From positions 1 through 64,000 of the forward strand of contig NZ_CABJFS010000001.1 in NCBI RefSeq assembly GCF_902364945.1: a stretch of DNA of 64,000 nucleotides, in the 5' to 3' direction. Source of the stretch: Collinsella aerofaciens. Lineage in GTDB: Bacteria; Actinomycetota; Coriobacteriia; Coriobacteriales; Coriobacteriaceae. Below are positions 1-9,178 of the stretch, piece by piece (position 1 is the first letter of the stretch; each line of letters starts with the position of its first letter). A program made the translations under genes and the position numbers. The notes beneath the pieces are model-generated. The model did no database searches, was not told the DNA's origin, and was given only the letters and a program-made list of their open reading frames with translations.

Positions 1-71
1 CCAGGCCCGATTTTGCCTCTTGACAATGTCCTGCTCATATTAAAAGGAACGTCCCTAAGTGCCGGCCGCAG

Positions 72-842
72 CTACAGTAGCCCAAAGTGCTTGGCGGCGC
101 TGTAAATGCCGTCGTCGTCTACGGCGGTCGTAACGTAGGTCGCCGCGGCCTTCACGGTATCCTGCGCGTTGCCCATGGCCACGCTCGTGCCCACGGCGGC
201 AAACATCGACAGGTCGTTCTCGCCGTCGCCAAAGGCAATCGCCTCGCTCGCGTCGATGCCCAGGCGCTCCAGCGTCGCCGCCACACCCAGGTCCTTGCCG
301 CCGTTTGCCGGAATAATGTCGCAGAACAGATCGCACCAGCGCGTAGTGAGCGAATGCGACACCGCATCGGTCACGATATGCTCGTCGGCCGGGTCCACAA
401 AGGCGCAGAACTGGTAAACCGGCGCGTCAAAAGCGTGCTCAAACGGTTCCTCGTGGTAGACGATTCCCGCGTTGCTACCGGCCGTCACCACGCGCTCGGA
501 CAGGCGGTTCACAAACGAGTTCTCGCCCTGCATGCACAGCGAGTCGTAGCGCCCCTCGGCCACCTGGTCCACGATCACCGCGACGTCGTCCGGATCGATC
601 GGGCAGCTGCGGTAAACCCCCTCGGCATCAAAGCAGTGCTGGCCCGAAAGCGTAATGTACGCATCCCAACCAAGATCGAATAGCCAATCGGGCATCTGAT
701 AGGTCGGGCGACCCGTGGCGATCACGCACGCGATCCCCTGCTCGCGAAAGCTGTCGAGCACCTGCTGCGCCGACGCCGGAATCCGATGGGTCTTAAAGCT
801 CAGCAGCGTACCGTCGATATCGAAAAACGCGGCCTTGATCAT
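72..842 (-). CDS. HAD superfamily hydrolase, Cof-type phosphatase
   Basis: A 256-residue soluble HAD phosphatase of the Cof/YidA class, a family that dephosphorylates small sugar phosphates and similar metabolites in the cytoplasm. The nucleophile motif DIDGTLL lies at residues 8-14 and the metal-binding motif GDGENDL near residue 207; the long cap between them fits the C2-capped Cof class and the length is typical. The ATG at 842 sits 6 bases after the stop of the upstream ABC-F gene, and a GAGGAG sequence overlaps that stop, so the two genes are probably one operon. The substrate cannot be told from sequence. Confidence 0.9.
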   Translation of the reverse strand: MIKAAFFDIDGTLLSFKTHRIPASAQQVLDSFREQGIACVIATGRPTYQMPDWLFDLGWDAYITLSGQHCFDAEGVYRSCPIDPDDVAVIVDQVAEGRYDSLCMQGENSFVNRLSERVVTAGSNAGIVYHEEPFEHAFDAPVYQFCAFVDPADEHIVTDAVSHSLTTRWCDLFCDIIPANGGKDLGVAATLERLGIDASEAIAFGDGENDLSMFAAVGTSVAMGNAQDTVKAAATYVTTAVDDDGIYSAAKHFGLL

Positions 843-848
843 CCTCGC

Positions 849-2708
849 CTACTCCTCGCCCTCGAGCTTCTCGCTCGCCTCGAGCCACGCCATCTCCAAC
901 TCGTCCATGGCGGCGTGGGCCTCGTCGATCTTTGCCTGCTGCTCGCCCAGCGCCGTGTAGTTGGTGGGATCGACCTGGGCCATTGCTGCCTCGGCCTCCT
1001 CAACGCGGGCGCGCTGCGTCTCCATTTTGCGCTCGAGCGAGCTCACCTCGCGGCGAAGCTTCTGGCGTTCGGCGTTGGAAAGGCCATTGGGCTGGCCGCT
1101 CGACTTGGGCTTTTCGGCCGCAGCCGCCGCGGCACCGGTGTCAAACGTGCCGGTCTTGGCACTCGGTGCGCCCACGGGCTCGCCCTCGGCAGTAGCGTTG
1201 CACAGGCGCAGGTACTGGTCCACGCCGCCGGGCATATGCGTCAGGTGGCCGTCGAGCAGCGCCCACTGCTGGTCGGTCACGCGCTCCATCAAGAAGCGGT
1301 CGTGCGTCACCAGGATCAGCGTGCCGGGCCAGCCGTCGAGCAGGTCCTCGACAATCGCCAGCATATCGGTATCCAGGTCGTTGCCGGGCTCGTCCAGGAT
1401 AAGCACGTTGGGCTCGTCCAGGATCGTCAGCAGCAGCGACAGGCGACGGCGCTGGCCGCCCGAAAGATCGCCGATGCGACTCCAGAGCTGCTGTGTCGTA
1501 AAGCCCAGGCGCTCGCAAAGTTTCTCGGGCGAAGTCTCCTTGCCGTCGATGACGTAGTACTTCTTATAGTTGCCGAGCACCTCGCGGATCGTGTCACCCA
1601 TGTAGGGCTCGAGTTCCTCGAGCTGCTGCGACAGAACGCCAAAGCGCACCGTCTGGCCAATCTTCACACGGCCGCGCGTGGGCTCAATCTTGCCCTGGAT
1701 CACGTCGAGCAAGGTCGACTTGCCGGCGCCGTTCTCGCCCAACAGGCCATAGCGGTCGCCCGCGCCGATGAGCCAGGTCACATCGGTGAGCACCTGCTTG
1801 GGCGCACCATCGGTATCCGCATAGCCGGCATCCACGTCGATGACATCGATGACCTGCTTGCCCAGGCGGCTCACGGCAAGGCGCTTGAGCTCCAGCTCGT
1901 CACGCACGGGCGGTACGTCGGCGATCAGCTCGCGAGCAGCCTCAACGCGAAACTTGGGCTTGGTGGAACGCGCCTGGGCGCCGCGGCTCAGCCACGCGAG
2001 CTCCTTGCGCGCCATGTTGCGACGGCGCTCCTCGGTAACGGCGGCCATGCGGTCGCGCTCCACGCGCTGCAGGATATATGCCGAGTAGCCGCCCTCGAAG
2101 GGACCTACCTGGCCGTCGTGGACCTCCCACATGCTGGTGCAGACCTCGTCCAAGAACCAGCGGTCGTGCGTGACCACGAGCATGGCGCCCTGGCCGCGCT
2201 GCCAGCGGGCCTTTAAGTGACGCGCAAGCCAGTTGATGGTGCGCATGTCCAGGTGGTTGGTGGGCTCGTCGAGCATGAGCACATCGTAGTCGCCAATCAG
2301 CAGGCGCGCGAGGTCCACGCGACGGCGCTGACCGCCCGAGAGCTCGCCCACCATGCCCTCCCAGGGCACATCGCTAATAAGACCGGCCAGAATCTGGCGC
2401 GTACGCGGGCTCGACGCCCACTCGTACTCAGGCGTGTCGCCCACAACGGCATGATGCACGGTATCGGTGTCGACAAGCTGGTCCTTTTGGCCGAGCAATC
2501 CGATCGTCGTGCCGCGGCGGTGCGTCACGCGGCCGTCGTCGGGTTCCAGCGTGCCGGCGAGCACGCTCAGCAGCGTCGACTTGCCGTCGCCGTTTTTACC
2601 GACGATACCAATGCGGTCGCCCTCGCCCACGCCGAGCGTCACGCTATCGAAAATATGCTTGGTGGGAAACTCTAGGCTGATGGAATCGCATCCCAAAAGA
2701 ATCGCCAT
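849..2708 (-). CDS. ABC-F family ATPase, Uup-like
   Basis: A 619-residue protein with two ABC ATPase domains in tandem and no membrane segment, as in ABC-F translation factors. The first Walker A (GKNGDGKS) is at residues 37-44 and a second (GENGAGKS) lies in the second half; each domain has the signature LSGGQRRR. The last ~80 residues are a charged coiled coil, as in Uup-type members. ABC-F proteins act on the ribosome or on nucleic acid; no antibiotic-resistance subfamily could be assigned. The start at 2708 is chosen because AAGGAG precedes it; a longer open frame upstream has no family similarity. The HAD gene follows directly. Confidence 0.92.
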   Translation of the reverse strand: MAILLGCDSISLEFPTKHIFDSVTLGVGEGDRIGIVGKNGDGKSTLLSVLAGTLEPDDGRVTHRRGTTIGLLGQKDQLVDTDTVHHAVVGDTPEYEWASSPRTRQILAGLISDVPWEGMVGELSGGQRRRVDLARLLIGDYDVLMLDEPTNHLDMRTINWLARHLKARWQRGQGAMLVVTHDRWFLDEVCTSMWEVHDGQVGPFEGGYSAYILQRVERDRMAAVTEERRRNMARKELAWLSRGAQARSTKPKFRVEAARELIADVPPVRDELELKRLAVSRLGKQVIDVIDVDAGYADTDGAPKQVLTDVTWLIGAGDRYGLLGENGAGKSTLLDVIQGKIEPTRGRVKIGQTVRFGVLSQQLEELEPYMGDTIREVLGNYKKYYVIDGKETSPEKLCERLGFTTQQLWSRIGDLSGGQRRRLSLLLTILDEPNVLILDEPGNDLDTDMLAIVEDLLDGWPGTLILVTHDRFLMERVTDQQWALLDGHLTHMPGGVDQYLRLCNATAEGEPVGAPSAKTGTFDTGAAAAAAEKPKSSGQPNGLSNAERQKLRREVSSLERKMETQRARVEEAEAAMAQVDPTNYTALGEQQAKIDEAHAAMDELEMAWLEASEKLEGEE

Positions 2709-2818
2709 ATGCCCTGCTCCTTCGTAGAAATTCAACGTTGTCCATGATAGCAGCGAGCCCCGCCCCAAACCACCACGAAGGTGCCTGTCCCCTTTGTGGT
2801 GGTCGTTTCGGTCGCAGA

Positions 2819-2862
2819 GCAAAAAGGCGGGCCATCTCGCAAAAGAGATGACCCGCCTCTCC
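2819..2862 (-). terminator. Rho-independent terminator of the pst operon
   Basis: A 13-bp inverted repeat (2826-2838 with 2845-2857, one mismatch) with a six-base loop, followed on the minus strand by five T. It lies 50 bases downstream of pstB and separates it from the ABC-F gene. Confidence 0.85.
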
Positions 2863-2913
2863 AATCAGTCCCGCGACAACCGTGGCCGCCGCGGGCCTCA
2901 AGCATGTCCCGGA

Positions 2914-3786
2914 CTAGGAGAACATACCGGTGAGGTAATCATTCAGCCGCTTATCCTTGGGCCGTTGGAAAATCTCGTCGGTCTCGTCGTACTCGACCAT
3001 ATCGCCCATGTAGAAGAACGCCGTGCGGTTGGACACGCGCGACGCCTGCTCCATGTTGTGCGTCACGATGACGATGGCACGGTCGGCAACGATCGACGAC
3101 ATCAGGTCCTCGATCGCCAACGTCGAGATGGGGTCGAGCGCCGAGCAGGGCTCGTCGAACAGGATCACGTCGGGGTTGAGCGCCAGCGTGCGCGCAATGC
3201 ACAGACGCTGCTGCTGACCGCCCGAAAGCGCGTAGGCGCTCTTGTCGAGCTTGTCTTTGACCTCGTCCCACAGCGCGGCACCGCGCAGACTTTCCTCGAC
3301 CATGCGGTCGAGCTCGTCACGGTCGGTGATGCCGTGGCGCTTGGGCGCAAAGGTGATGTTGTCGCGAATGGACTTGCGGAAGGGGTTGGGCTGCTGGAAC
3401 ACCATGCCGATGGAGCGACGCAGCTCGTACGTGTTCTCGGTCTTGGTGTTCACGTTGCGCCCGCGGTAGTTGATCTCGCCCTCCACGCGACAGCGGCGAA
3501 TCTCGCGATTCATCAGGTTGAGGCTACGCAAGAAGGTCGACTTGCCGCAGCCCGAAGGCCCGATGAGCGCCGTGATCTCACCCTTGTGGAAGTCGAGCGA
3601 CGTATTGTGCAGCGCATGGTGGTCGCCATAGTACACGTTGACGTCCTTGGCGGAGAGCACGACCTCGTCGCTCACGGCCTTGCCGCTCACGCGCACGCGC
3701 CTCTCGCTCTCCCCCACGCTCGACAGAAAGTCCTGGGTCTCGGACGTGGCCGCCTCGGTTGCGGGCGTTGCATTCATCTCGCTCAT
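2914..3786 (-). CDS. pstB: Phosphate ABC transporter, ATP-binding protein PstB
   Basis: The cytoplasmic ATPase that powers phosphate import through PstC/PstA. It has 290 residues: Walker A GPSGCGKST at 76-84, signature LSGGQQQR near 187 and Walker B LFDEP followed by SALDP. The first ~40 residues are a nonconserved acidic extension compared with the usual 250-260-residue PstB. The ATG overlaps the TGA of pstA by 4 bases, showing translational coupling. It is the last gene of pstS-pstC-pstA-pstB; no phoU follows, although that is the common fifth member in other bacteria. Confidence 0.97.
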   Translation of the reverse strand: MSEMNATPATEAATSETQDFLSSVGESERRVRVSGKAVSDEVVLSAKDVNVYYGDHHALHNTSLDFHKGEITALIGPSGCGKSTFLRSLNLMNREIRRCRVEGEINYRGRNVNTKTENTYELRRSIGMVFQQPNPFRKSIRDNITFAPKRHGITDRDELDRMVEESLRGAALWDEVKDKLDKSAYALSGGQQQRLCIARTLALNPDVILFDEPCSALDPISTLAIEDLMSSIVADRAIVIVTHNMEQASRVSNRTAFFYMGDMVEYDETDEIFQRPKDKRLNDYLTGMFS

Positions 3787-4709
3787 TCGGCCGTCATCTT
3801 CCTTGCCAGTTGCTTGCCCACGATACGGGCGATTTCGTTAAACAGCAGCACGCAGATCATCAGCAGTGCCGCGGTGCCCCAGACGATCTGCTGGGCCTCG
3901 GGGCTGCCCTCGCCATAGATCTTGTAGATGTGCACGGCCAGCGACTCGCCGGGACGGAACACGTTCCAGGCGCAGGTGGGGCTCGACAGGTTAAAGCTCA
4001 AGAAGTTCAGACGAACCGGCGAGCTCATGCCCGAGGTAAAGAGCAGCGCCGCGGCCTCGCCAAACACGCGGCCGGCCGAAAGCACGATGCCGGTCACGAT
4101 GGCGGGCATGGCCTCGGGAATCAGGATGTGCAGTGTGGCCTCCCAGCGAGTGAGGCCCATGGCCAGGCACGCATCGCGCTGGGCCTGCGGCACGTCCTCG
4201 AGCGCCTGCTGAATCACGCGCACCAGGATGGGGATGTTGAACATGGTGAGCGCGACGGCGCCGGAGATGATGGAGTACTTCCAGCCCAGCTGCACCGAGA
4301 ACACCAGAAAGCCGAACATGCCGACGACGATGGAAGGCAACGAGGACAAGGTCTCGATAGCGGTGGAGGCGATGTCGCGGATAGGGCCGTTCGGCGCGTA
4401 CTCAACCAGGAAGACCGCTCCGCCCAGGCTGATGGGCACCGAGATGACTAGAGTGATCAGCAGCAGGTAGAACGAGTCGAACAGCTGGTAGAGCACGCCG
4501 CCCTGGGTTCCGTTGGCGCGCGCAGGCTGCGTGAGGAAGCCCGGCTGGAACAGCGTCGAGATGCCCTCGAACAGGATGTAGGCCACCATGGAGACGACGA
4601 TGAGCATGACGATGGCGACGATCGCCGTCAGCACGCCCGTGGCGATGCGGTCCTGCCTTTGGACACGCCCGAGTCTCGCCTCGTCGATATGGATGCGCGT
4701 GCTAGCCAC
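3783..4709 (-). CDS. pstA: Phosphate ABC transporter permease PstA
   Basis: An inner-membrane permease of the pst system with about six hydrophobic segments and the usual EAA-type loop (residues around AMGLTRWEA). The start is probably the GTG at 4709, which overlaps the pstC stop by 8 bases and has GGGGGCGAAGG before it, giving 308 residues; a TTG at 4733 in the same frame is less likely. It works with PstC as the transmembrane pore, PstB as ATPase and PstS as the receptor. Confidence 0.95.
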   Translation of the reverse strand: MASTRIHIDEARLGRVQRQDRIATGVLTAIVAIVMLIVVSMVAYILFEGISTLFQPGFLTQPARANGTQGGVLYQLFDSFYLLLITLVISVPISLGGAVFLVEYAPNGPIRDIASTAIETLSSLPSIVVGMFGFLVFSVQLGWKYSIISGAVALTMFNIPILVRVIQQALEDVPQAQRDACLAMGLTRWEATLHILIPEAMPAIVTGIVLSAGRVFGEAAALLFTSGMSSPVRLNFLSFNLSSPTCAWNVFRPGESLAVHIYKIYGEGSPEAQQIVWGTAALLMICVLLFNEIARIVGKQLARKMTAE

Positions 4710-5610
4710 GAGCCTTCGCCCCCTTGCGGCCAATGAGATGGATGATCAGGATAAAGATGAGGCTCATGCCCATCAGCAGAAGACCGAGCGCCCACAGGAC
4801 GTCGTCCTGGGCCGAGCCCTCGGCATAGACCGCCATGGACGTGGTGAGCGTGGTGGTGATGGTGGAGGCCGGCGACAGCAGCGACGTCGGCATGGCCTCG
4901 ATACCGCCGATAACCATGCGCACGGCGAGCGTCTCGCCAAAGGCGCGGGTCATGCCAAGGATGACCGCGGTCATGAGCGAGGACATGGCGCTCTTGAGCA
5001 CCACGTGCCAGATGGTCTGCCAGCGGGTGTAGCCCAGCGCGAGCGAACCCTGACGGTAGCTGTCGGGCACGGCACGCAGGCCATCGACCGAAAGCGTGGT
5101 CATGGTCGGCAGGATCATGACGGCCAGCACGATGGCGCCGGGCAAGATGCCCAGGCCTGTGCTCACGTGGAGAACGCTCTTCATAAGGCCGACGACCACG
5201 TGAAAACCGATCAGGCCAAAGACGACCGAGGGAATGCCGGTCAAAAGCTCAATAAGCGGCTGAAAGACCTTGGAGCCAAACTTAGGCTGGATCTCGACCG
5301 CAAAGATGGCAGAGCCGATGGCGATGGGCAGCGCGATGAGCGTGGAGAGCACCATGACCGCAAACGAGGTGACGATCAGGGGCAGGGCGCCGGTGTAGGG
5401 CAGGCCGTTTTCGGCTGTGTTGGCCAGATCCCACTTGGTGCCGGCGAAGAACTCTACGACCGAGACGCCGTCCTTGAGAAAAGCCGAGAGGCCCTTTTGG
5501 GCGACCATAAAGATGAGCGCGGCAACGACAAGCGTCACGAGCGCTACGCACGCGCCCGTGACGCCCAGGCCCACGTTCTCAAGGTCGCGCTTTGGCAGCT
5601 GTTTTGCCAT
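4702..5610 (-). CDS. pstC: Phosphate ABC transporter permease PstC
   Basis: A 302-residue permease with six predicted membrane spans and the conserved loop ALALGYTRWQT. It pairs with PstA. The ATG at 5610 has GGAAAGG upstream, and the gene begins 24 bases after the pstS stop, so it is cotranscribed with pstS. Length and order match ordinary pst operons. Confidence 0.96.
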   Translation of the reverse strand: MAKQLPKRDLENVGLGVTGACVALVTLVVAALIFMVAQKGLSAFLKDGVSVVEFFAGTKWDLANTAENGLPYTGALPLIVTSFAVMVLSTLIALPIAIGSAIFAVEIQPKFGSKVFQPLIELLTGIPSVVFGLIGFHVVVGLMKSVLHVSTGLGILPGAIVLAVMILPTMTTLSVDGLRAVPDSYRQGSLALGYTRWQTIWHVVLKSAMSSLMTAVILGMTRAFGETLAVRMVIGGIEAMPTSLLSPASTITTTLTTSMAVYAEGSAQDDVLWALGLLLMGMSLIFILIIHLIGRKGAKARG

Positions 5611-5634
5611 TGCAAACCTTTCCGGGGCGATTAC

Positions 5635-6573
5635 TTATTTAGCGGATACCTTGCCGCTGGCGTCCTTGACGACCTTCATGGCAGAGACTGGGATAAAGCC
5701 CTGCTCCTCGACGAGCTTGCCCTGGACGTCGTCGGAAAGCATGAACTCCAGGAAGGCCGTGGTGGCCTCGTCGGCGTCCTTGGAGCAGTACATGTGCTCG
5801 GTCGCCCAGATCTTAAAGGAGTCGTCGGTAACGTTTGCGCTCTTGGGCTCGACGCCCTCGACCTTGATGGCGTTGAACTTGGAGTCGTCGAAGTGCGAGA
5901 AGTCGAGGTAGGAGATGGCGTTGTCGGTGCTGGCCATCTGGGTCTGGACGTCGCCGGACTTGTCGAGCTCGGCGTCGCCCTTAAAGTCGTTGGCCTCGTC
6001 GCCAAAGACGGCAGCCTCAAAGGTGGCGCGGGTACCGGAGCCGGCCTTGCGGTTGAGGACGACGATGGTGGCGTCGTCGCCACCGACCTCCTTCCAGTTG
6101 GTGATCTGGCCGGAGAAGATGCCCTTGAGCTGCTCGAGGGACAGGTCGTCGACCGTAACGTTCTTGGAGACGACGGGGCCCATGCCCACGACGGCGACCT
6201 CGTGGTCGACGAGGTTCTTGACCTGATCGGCCTCGAGCTTGGTCTCGGCGAAGACGTCAGAGTTACCGATGGTGACGGTGCCGGCGGCGACAGCGGTCAG
6301 GCCCTTACCCGAACCGTTACCCGAACCGGAGACGGAGACGTCCGGATTGGCATCCATGAACTTCTCGGCAGCGGCCTCGACGAGAGCCTGGAACGAGGAG
6401 GCACCGTCGTAGGTCACCTCACCGGAGACGGACTCGGCGGCAGCGGCGCTACCCTTGTCGGCGGCGTCGGAAGCGCCTGCGCCGCCGCAACCAACGAGGC
6501 CGAGGCCCACGATGCTGGCGAGACCACCAGCGAGGCCGAGGAACTGACGACGAGAATAAGCCTGATCGAGCAT
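5635..6573 (-). CDS. pstS: Phosphate-binding lipoprotein PstS with Tat-type signal
   Basis: The extracellular phosphate receptor of the pst system, 312 residues. The N-terminus carries a twin-arginine motif (SRRQFLG, residues 7-13) and then a lipobox ending at Cys29 (GLVGC), so it is probably exported folded by Tat and lipid-anchored. The body has the phosphate-binding loops of the family, including the GSGT-type motif in NRKAGSGTRATF. The start at 6573 is set by AAGGAAG upstream and by the signal peptide; a longer frame adds residues before the signal. It is first in the operon. Confidence 0.95.
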   Translation of the reverse strand: MLDQAYSRRQFLGLAGGLASIVGLGLVGCGGAGASDAADKGSAAAAESVSGEVTYDGASSFQALVEAAAEKFMDANPDVSVSGSGNGSGKGLTAVAAGTVTIGNSDVFAETKLEADQVKNLVDHEVAVVGMGPVVSKNVTVDDLSLEQLKGIFSGQITNWKEVGGDDATIVVLNRKAGSGTRATFEAAVFGDEANDFKGDAELDKSGDVQTQMASTDNAISYLDFSHFDDSKFNAIKVEGVEPKSANVTDDSFKIWATEHMYCSKDADEATTAFLEFMLSDDVQGKLVEEQGFIPVSAMKVVKDASGKVSAK

Positions 6574-6709
6574 GATCTTCCTTTCATACAAGCGACTCGC
6601 GGGCACCCTGCCCGCTTTGCTGTTTGGAAAGATACGGTCTCGATCGGGCAGCGCCCGCGTCAGCTGCGCTTTATTACGGGCATCTGATAGACCCTTACCG
6701 CAAGCGCGG

Positions 6710-6767
6710 CCCAGCCTTTACAAACGAATAACAAACCCGCCGGCAAGCATGGCCAGCCTTTTACACC
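6710..6767 (-). promoter_or_regulatory. pstS: Candidate promoter and operator region of pstS
   Basis: On the minus strand the motif TGTAAA(A)GGCTGG occurs twice (6710-6724 and 6751-6767), about 42 bases apart and upstream of pstS. Direct repeats are usual for PhoB/PhoP-type sites, so this may be the phosphate-responsive control region. The match to a known Pho box is not proven. Confidence 0.3.
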
Positions 6768-6777
6768 AATAAAAACA

Positions 6778-6846
6778 AAGTTGCGGTGAAATAGTTCCTG
6801 TTTGGCCATCAAATGGCCCATTCTAGGAACTATTCCACCGCAACTT
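6778..6846. repeat. Nested palindromic repeat (GTTGCGGTGGAATAG family), copy 1
   Basis: Arms of about 22 bases (6778-6800 and 6824-6846) match with about one mismatch and enclose a smaller inverted repeat built on TGGCCAT. It lies between the 3' end of the dipeptidase gene and the pst promoter. Related hairpins occur at 10210-10277 and 13752-13815. It may act as an insulating terminator or be a REP-like mobile hairpin. Confidence 0.75.
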
Positions 6847-6867
6847 AGATTGGGAAACCGCGAGACC

Positions 6868-8304
6868 TTAAAGCTCTAATTCATTCAAACGGAGGATCGC
6901 AACAATATAGATCTTGAGCGCCTGCTTGAGCTGGTCCTCGTTGGCGCACTCGTTGGGGCCGTGCATCTGGCCGCCCCATGCGGGCAGCTCCAGGCCGGTC
7001 TCCTCGGGGCCAAACGAGACGGCGCGGGCAAAGTTGCGCGCATACGTGCCGCCGCCCATGGCAAAGGGTTCGGCATGCTTGCCGGTGAACTCGTTATAGG
7101 TATCGATAAGCGCCTTCACGGCCGGATCGTCGGCAGACACCGAGAACGGCACCTTCGCGCGACCCAGCTGGCACGTCACGCCAAAACGGCCCACGAGCGG
7201 CTCGAGCTGCTCGCGGATGGTATCGGCACTCGTGCTGTCGGGGAAGCGCACGTCGATGACCTGCTCGATATGGCCATCCGCCACACGGATGACGCCAGCG
7301 TTGCAGGTAAGCGGGCCAAACGCCGGGCTCGTCGCATCGATGCCCAGGCCGCGACCATAGGCGTCCGCATGCACAAAGGCCAGGAACTTGACGAACTCGT
7401 GCTCGGCAGGCGTCAGCAGGCGCTCGTCGCGTGCACCAAACGCGTCTTCGGCCTCGCGCAGATACGACACGATCAGGCCGACGGCGTTGATGGTGCCCTC
7501 AGGCATCGAAGCGTGGCCGCCAATACCGTGGGCGAAAATCTGCGCACGCCCGTTATCAAGCGCCGTGATCTCCAGGCGGTCGGCGTTCTCAACGGGCGCC
7601 GGCAGCTCATCGGCGGCAATCGCGAGCTCGCAGATGGACTGCGACGGAATGGCATTGCTCGCCTCGGAGCCGCTCCACGACACGATGCGCCCGCCGTCGA
7701 TCTTGGGACTCACGAACGTCGCCCCAAACTGGCCCTTCTCGGCATTGCAGACCGGAAACTCGGCATCGGGCGTAAACAAAAAGTCGGGGTCTGCGTGGTT
7801 CTCCAGATAATGGTGAACGTCGGACATGCCCACTTCCTCATCGCAGCCCAGCAGCGCGCGGAAAGTATAGCGCGGGGTAATGCCGTGCTTGAGCAGATAG
7901 GCGCCGGCGTAGAGTGACAGCACCGCCGGACCCTTGTCGTCGATAACGCCGCGGCCGAGCAGCCAGCCCTCGCGACGCTCCAGCGCAAACGGGTCGGTGT
8001 TCCAGCCCGGGCCGGCGGGCACCACGTCCACGTGGCAGATGGTCGCGAGCTGCTTGTCGCCACGGCCAGGGATATCGGCAATGCCCACATAGCCCTCGTC
8101 GTCGCTCGTCTGATAGCCAAGCTTCTGCGCGATGCCGAGCGCACAGTCGAGCGCGTCACGGACCGGGCGGCCAAACGGCGCGCCGGGCTCTGCATCGGCA
8201 GAAACTGCCACGGACGGATAGCTCACCAGTTGCTCGATATCGGCGACGACATCTTCCCAGACCTCGTCAACATACTCGGCAACGCTCTGCTCCACCTGAT
8301 TCAT
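6868..8304 (-). CDS. M20 family dipeptidase, PepV/Sapep-like
   Basis: A 478-residue zinc dipeptidase of the M20 family, predicted to cut short peptides in the cytoplasm. Metal and catalytic residues are visible: HVD in HVDVVPAG near residue 91, GVIDDKG near 120, DEEVG near 158, PDAEFP near 185 and a late His in MHGPNE. The size and the long lid domain suit the PepV/Sapep subgroup. The start at 8304 is set by AGGAGG; upstream codons in frame are arginine-rich and unlike protein. It is followed by a palindromic repeat. Confidence 0.92.
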   Translation of the reverse strand: MNQVEQSVAEYVDEVWEDVVADIEQLVSYPSVAVSADAEPGAPFGRPVRDALDCALGIAQKLGYQTSDDEGYVGIADIPGRGDKQLATICHVDVVPAGPGWNTDPFALERREGWLLGRGVIDDKGPAVLSLYAGAYLLKHGITPRYTFRALLGCDEEVGMSDVHHYLENHADPDFLFTPDAEFPVCNAEKGQFGATFVSPKIDGGRIVSWSGSEASNAIPSQSICELAIAADELPAPVENADRLEITALDNGRAQIFAHGIGGHASMPEGTINAVGLIVSYLREAEDAFGARDERLLTPAEHEFVKFLAFVHADAYGRGLGIDATSPAFGPLTCNAGVIRVADGHIEQVIDVRFPDSTSADTIREQLEPLVGRFGVTCQLGRAKVPFSVSADDPAVKALIDTYNEFTGKHAEPFAMGGGTYARNFARAVSFGPEETGLELPAWGGQMHGPNECANEDQLKQALKIYIVAILRLNELEL

Positions 8305-8359
8305 GGACGACCTCCTAACCCATGAGCGGCGATCACGCCCGCCCCTCACATTACGTCTA

Positions 8360-9022
8360 TTAGATAGCGAAAAGTTTAGCAAGCTCGGCCACCGAGTGCA
8401 CCACCGCATCGGCGCCCGCCGCCTCGTGCTCCCCCGGCGCCGCCGCACCCGAATAAATGCCGATGCACGGCACGCCCATCGCGTGCGCGCCCTCAACGTC
8501 GTTAAAACGGTCGCCGATCATCACGGCCTCGTCCGCGACCGCACCCAAGGCCGCCAACGCGTCGCGGACCGAATCGGCCTTGGTCTCGCGCCCCTGCGGC
8601 GGATTCATGCCAACCACCGCCTCAAACTGAGAAAGTCCCAGCTCTCCCACCATGTCGATACACTTCGCCTCCATGCGTGACGTTGCCACGGCCAAGCGAT
8701 GTCCCTGCGCGACAAGGCCATCGAGCAGCTCGGGGATTCCGTCGAACACGGGATACTCTTCCGGTCCCAGCTCATCAAAAAAGGCACGGTACTCGTCAGC
8801 CACCACAAGCGACTCCTCGCGGGAGAAGCCATAAAAGTCGTGAAAGCTCTTCCACAGGGGCGGCCCGATCATGCGGCGCAGGTCACCCATCTGCGCCTCC
8901 GAAAACCCGCGCGCGGCCAACGTCTTGCGCGTCGAGGTCATCACCGCCCGGCCCGTATCGGCCACCGTGCCGTCAAAATCGAACAGCACAACCGGCCGCC
9001 TGCATATCTCCAACGCCTCCAT
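8360..9022 (-). CDS. HAD family hydrolase, phosphoglycolate phosphatase-like
   Basis: A 220-residue HAD phosphatase. The nucleophile motif DFDGTVADTG lies near the N-terminus (about residues 15-24), a helical cap follows, and the metal motif is GDRFND. This layout matches the Gph/PpaX group, which removes phosphate from phosphoglycolate, pyrophosphate or similar small substrates. Two ATGs lie 6 bases apart (9028 and 9022); the GAAGAGGA site almost touches the first, so the second is preferred. It stands 55 bases upstream of the dipeptidase gene and is probably cotranscribed with it. Confidence 0.88.
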   Translation of the reverse strand: MEALEICRRPVVLFDFDGTVADTGRAVMTSTRKTLAARGFSEAQMGDLRRMIGPPLWKSFHDFYGFSREESLVVADEYRAFFDELGPEEYPVFDGIPELLDGLVAQGHRLAVATSRMEAKCIDMVGELGLSQFEAVVGMNPPQGRETKADSVRDALAALGAVADEAVMIGDRFNDVEGAHAMGVPCIGIYSGAAAPGEHEAAGADAVVHSVAELAKLFAI

Positions 9023-9178
9023 CGGCATTCCTCTTCCCCAGTTGATGATTTCCACACCGACACTTCAAACTGTTGACTATTCAACAATTGAACCTAGAAA
9101 TGTGGAATGACTCCACTATACTTGTCGCACTTTGCTCTCAGAAGGCGGCACGCAAGCGCCCCAATGAAAGGTGCAATT

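Noticed and set aside
1..71. TTGACA at about 21-26 as a plus-strand promoter
   Set aside because: No well-spaced -10 box and no plus-strand gene follows; it faces the 3' end of a minus-strand gene.
786..2216. Long plus-strand open frame opposite the ABC-F gene
   Set aside because: High-GC codon bias on the minus strand opens the opposite strand; the product is His/Leu/Arg-rich and has no motif, whereas the minus strand encodes a full ABC-F protein.
4588..6687. 699-codon plus-strand frame across pstA, pstC and pstS
   Set aside because: Mirror frame of three well-identified pst genes; its composition is typical antisense (Asp/Gly/His-rich runs).
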